5,679 bases of DNA from Deltaproteobacteria bacterium. Its GTDB lineage: Bacteria > Desulfobacterota > DSM-4660 > Desulfatiglandales > HGW-15. The position numbers were made by a program, and so were the translations under genes. Positions within the stretch are counted from its first letter, which is position 1; each line of letters begins with the position of its first letter. The stretch is taken from positions 1 to 5,679 of the forward strand of contig JAHECH010000323.1 of the NCBI GenBank assembly GCA_024641835.1, read 5' to 3'. Under the pieces are notes generated by a model, which searched no databases, was not told the origin of the DNA, and was given only the letters and a program-made list of their open reading frames with translations. Shown one piece after another: positions 5,131 through 5,679 of this stretch.

Positions 5131-5679
5131 CGCGGCCTTTCCCTCTGCTGCACCTGGGTGAGCACCAAGTTGATCAGATAGGCAAGCATGAGAAGGATGA
5201 TTGAGAGGGCAATGGCCACATCGAAATTCCCCCGGCTTGTCTCCAGGACAGTGGCTGTGGTGAGGACTCGGGAGTATCCCTTGATGTTCCCGCCGACCAT
5301 GATAGATGCCCCGACCTCTGAGATCACGCCCCCAAATCCCGCCATAACCGCTGCGAGCAGTGGCAGTCTAGCCTCCTTAACCAGGATCCAGACCATCTGG
5401 ATACGGGTGGCGCCGAGAGCTAGAATCTGAAGACGGAGTTTTGCGGGAAGGTGCTGAACCGCGGCCAGGGTGATACCCATCACGATAGGCGTTGCGATAA
5501 TCGCCTGGGCGATGATCATCGCCAGAGGCGTATAGAGGATCCCAAGGATTCCGAGGGGTCCGTTTCTCCAGAGAAGGATCGTGACGAAAAGCCCCACGAC
5601 GACAGGTGGAAGACCCATCCCCGTGTTGATCAGGCTTACCACAATCCTCCTGCCCGGAAATCGGGTGAGGGCCACGCTC
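5127..5679 (-). CDS. tupB: Tungstate ABC transporter permease, TupB type (N-terminus beyond the right edge)
   Basis: The frame is open to the right edge. The first in-window start-like codon, GTG at 5675, is internal, because the sequence begins in the middle of a permease and the codon before it (AGC) is also open. About 183 residues are visible; full TupB proteins are about 225-235, so roughly 45-50 residues including the first helix are missing. Visible features are FPGRRIVVSLINTGMGLPPVVVGLF, several membrane helices, and the coupling (EAA-type) loop running from LRLQILALGATRIQMVW through EARLPLLAAVMAGFGGVISEVGASIMVGGNIKG. This set, especially the NTGMGLPPVVVGL and GGNIKG blocks, is what I recognise from TupB rather than ModB. 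The protein forms the inner-membrane channel through which tungstate is passed. Its stop overlaps the ATPase start by 4 bp. The binding-protein gene (tupA) is expected to the right. Confidence 0.87.
   Translation of the reverse strand, partial: SVALTRFPGRRIVVSLINTGMGLPPVVVGLFVTILLWRNGPLGILGILYTPLAMIIAQAIIATPIVMGITLAAVQHLPAKLRLQILALGATRIQMVWILVKEARLPLLAAVMAGFGGVISEVGASIMVGGNIKGYSRVLTTATVLETSRGNFDVAIALSIILLMLAYLINLVLTQVQQRERPR

Noticed and set aside
5673..5675. GTG as the true start of the permease
   Set aside because: Starting there would remove the first membrane helix of a TupB-type permease, and the frame is open to the window edge, so this is an internal valine codon.

Overview
The window is a bacterial chromosomal segment that looks Gram-negative and anaerobic. 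The best guess, held with low confidence, is a sulfate-reducing or related Desulfobacterota-type organism. That guess rests on two things: a TauE/SafE-type sulfite/organosulfonate exporter of a subtype I associate with sulfate reducers, and a Tup-type tungstate ABC uptake system next to it. Genes are tightly packed, with 4-bp start/stop overlaps. I see no rRNA, tRNA, CRISPR array or insertion sequence.

Left part (1-2647, all on the minus strand): reading in the direction of transcription (right to left), the order is a PaaI-type hotdog thioesterase, a ten-helix EamA/DMT exporter that starts on a TTG overlapping the thioesterase stop, a DUF4129 membrane protein, and the first 63 codons of a DUF4350 protein that runs off the left edge. 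The last two form a pair usually found with MoxR ATPase, DUF58 and related genes. Gaps are -4, 44 and -4 bp and I see no terminator, so one transcript is possible.

Middle (2648-2981): a divergent intergenic region. It carries one plausible sigma-70 promoter for each direction. Between them lie several inverted repeats, some of which use the same bases and so could form mutually exclusive hairpins.

Right part: the TauE/SafE transporter (2982-3938, plus strand) converges on a tungstate ABC operon read leftward. That operon contains the permease (truncated at the right edge) and the ATPase with a C-terminal TOBE domain (4000-5130), overlapping by 4 bp. The substrate-binding protein is not in the window and would be expected beyond the right edge.

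Functional reading: oxyanion handling (tungstate in, possibly sulfite or sulfonate out) sits beside a thioesterase/exporter pair of unknown substrate. I found no clearly new system. The least explained signals are the repeat-rich divergent control region and the tandem hairpins placed directly before the Shine-Dalgarno of the TTG-started exporter gene.
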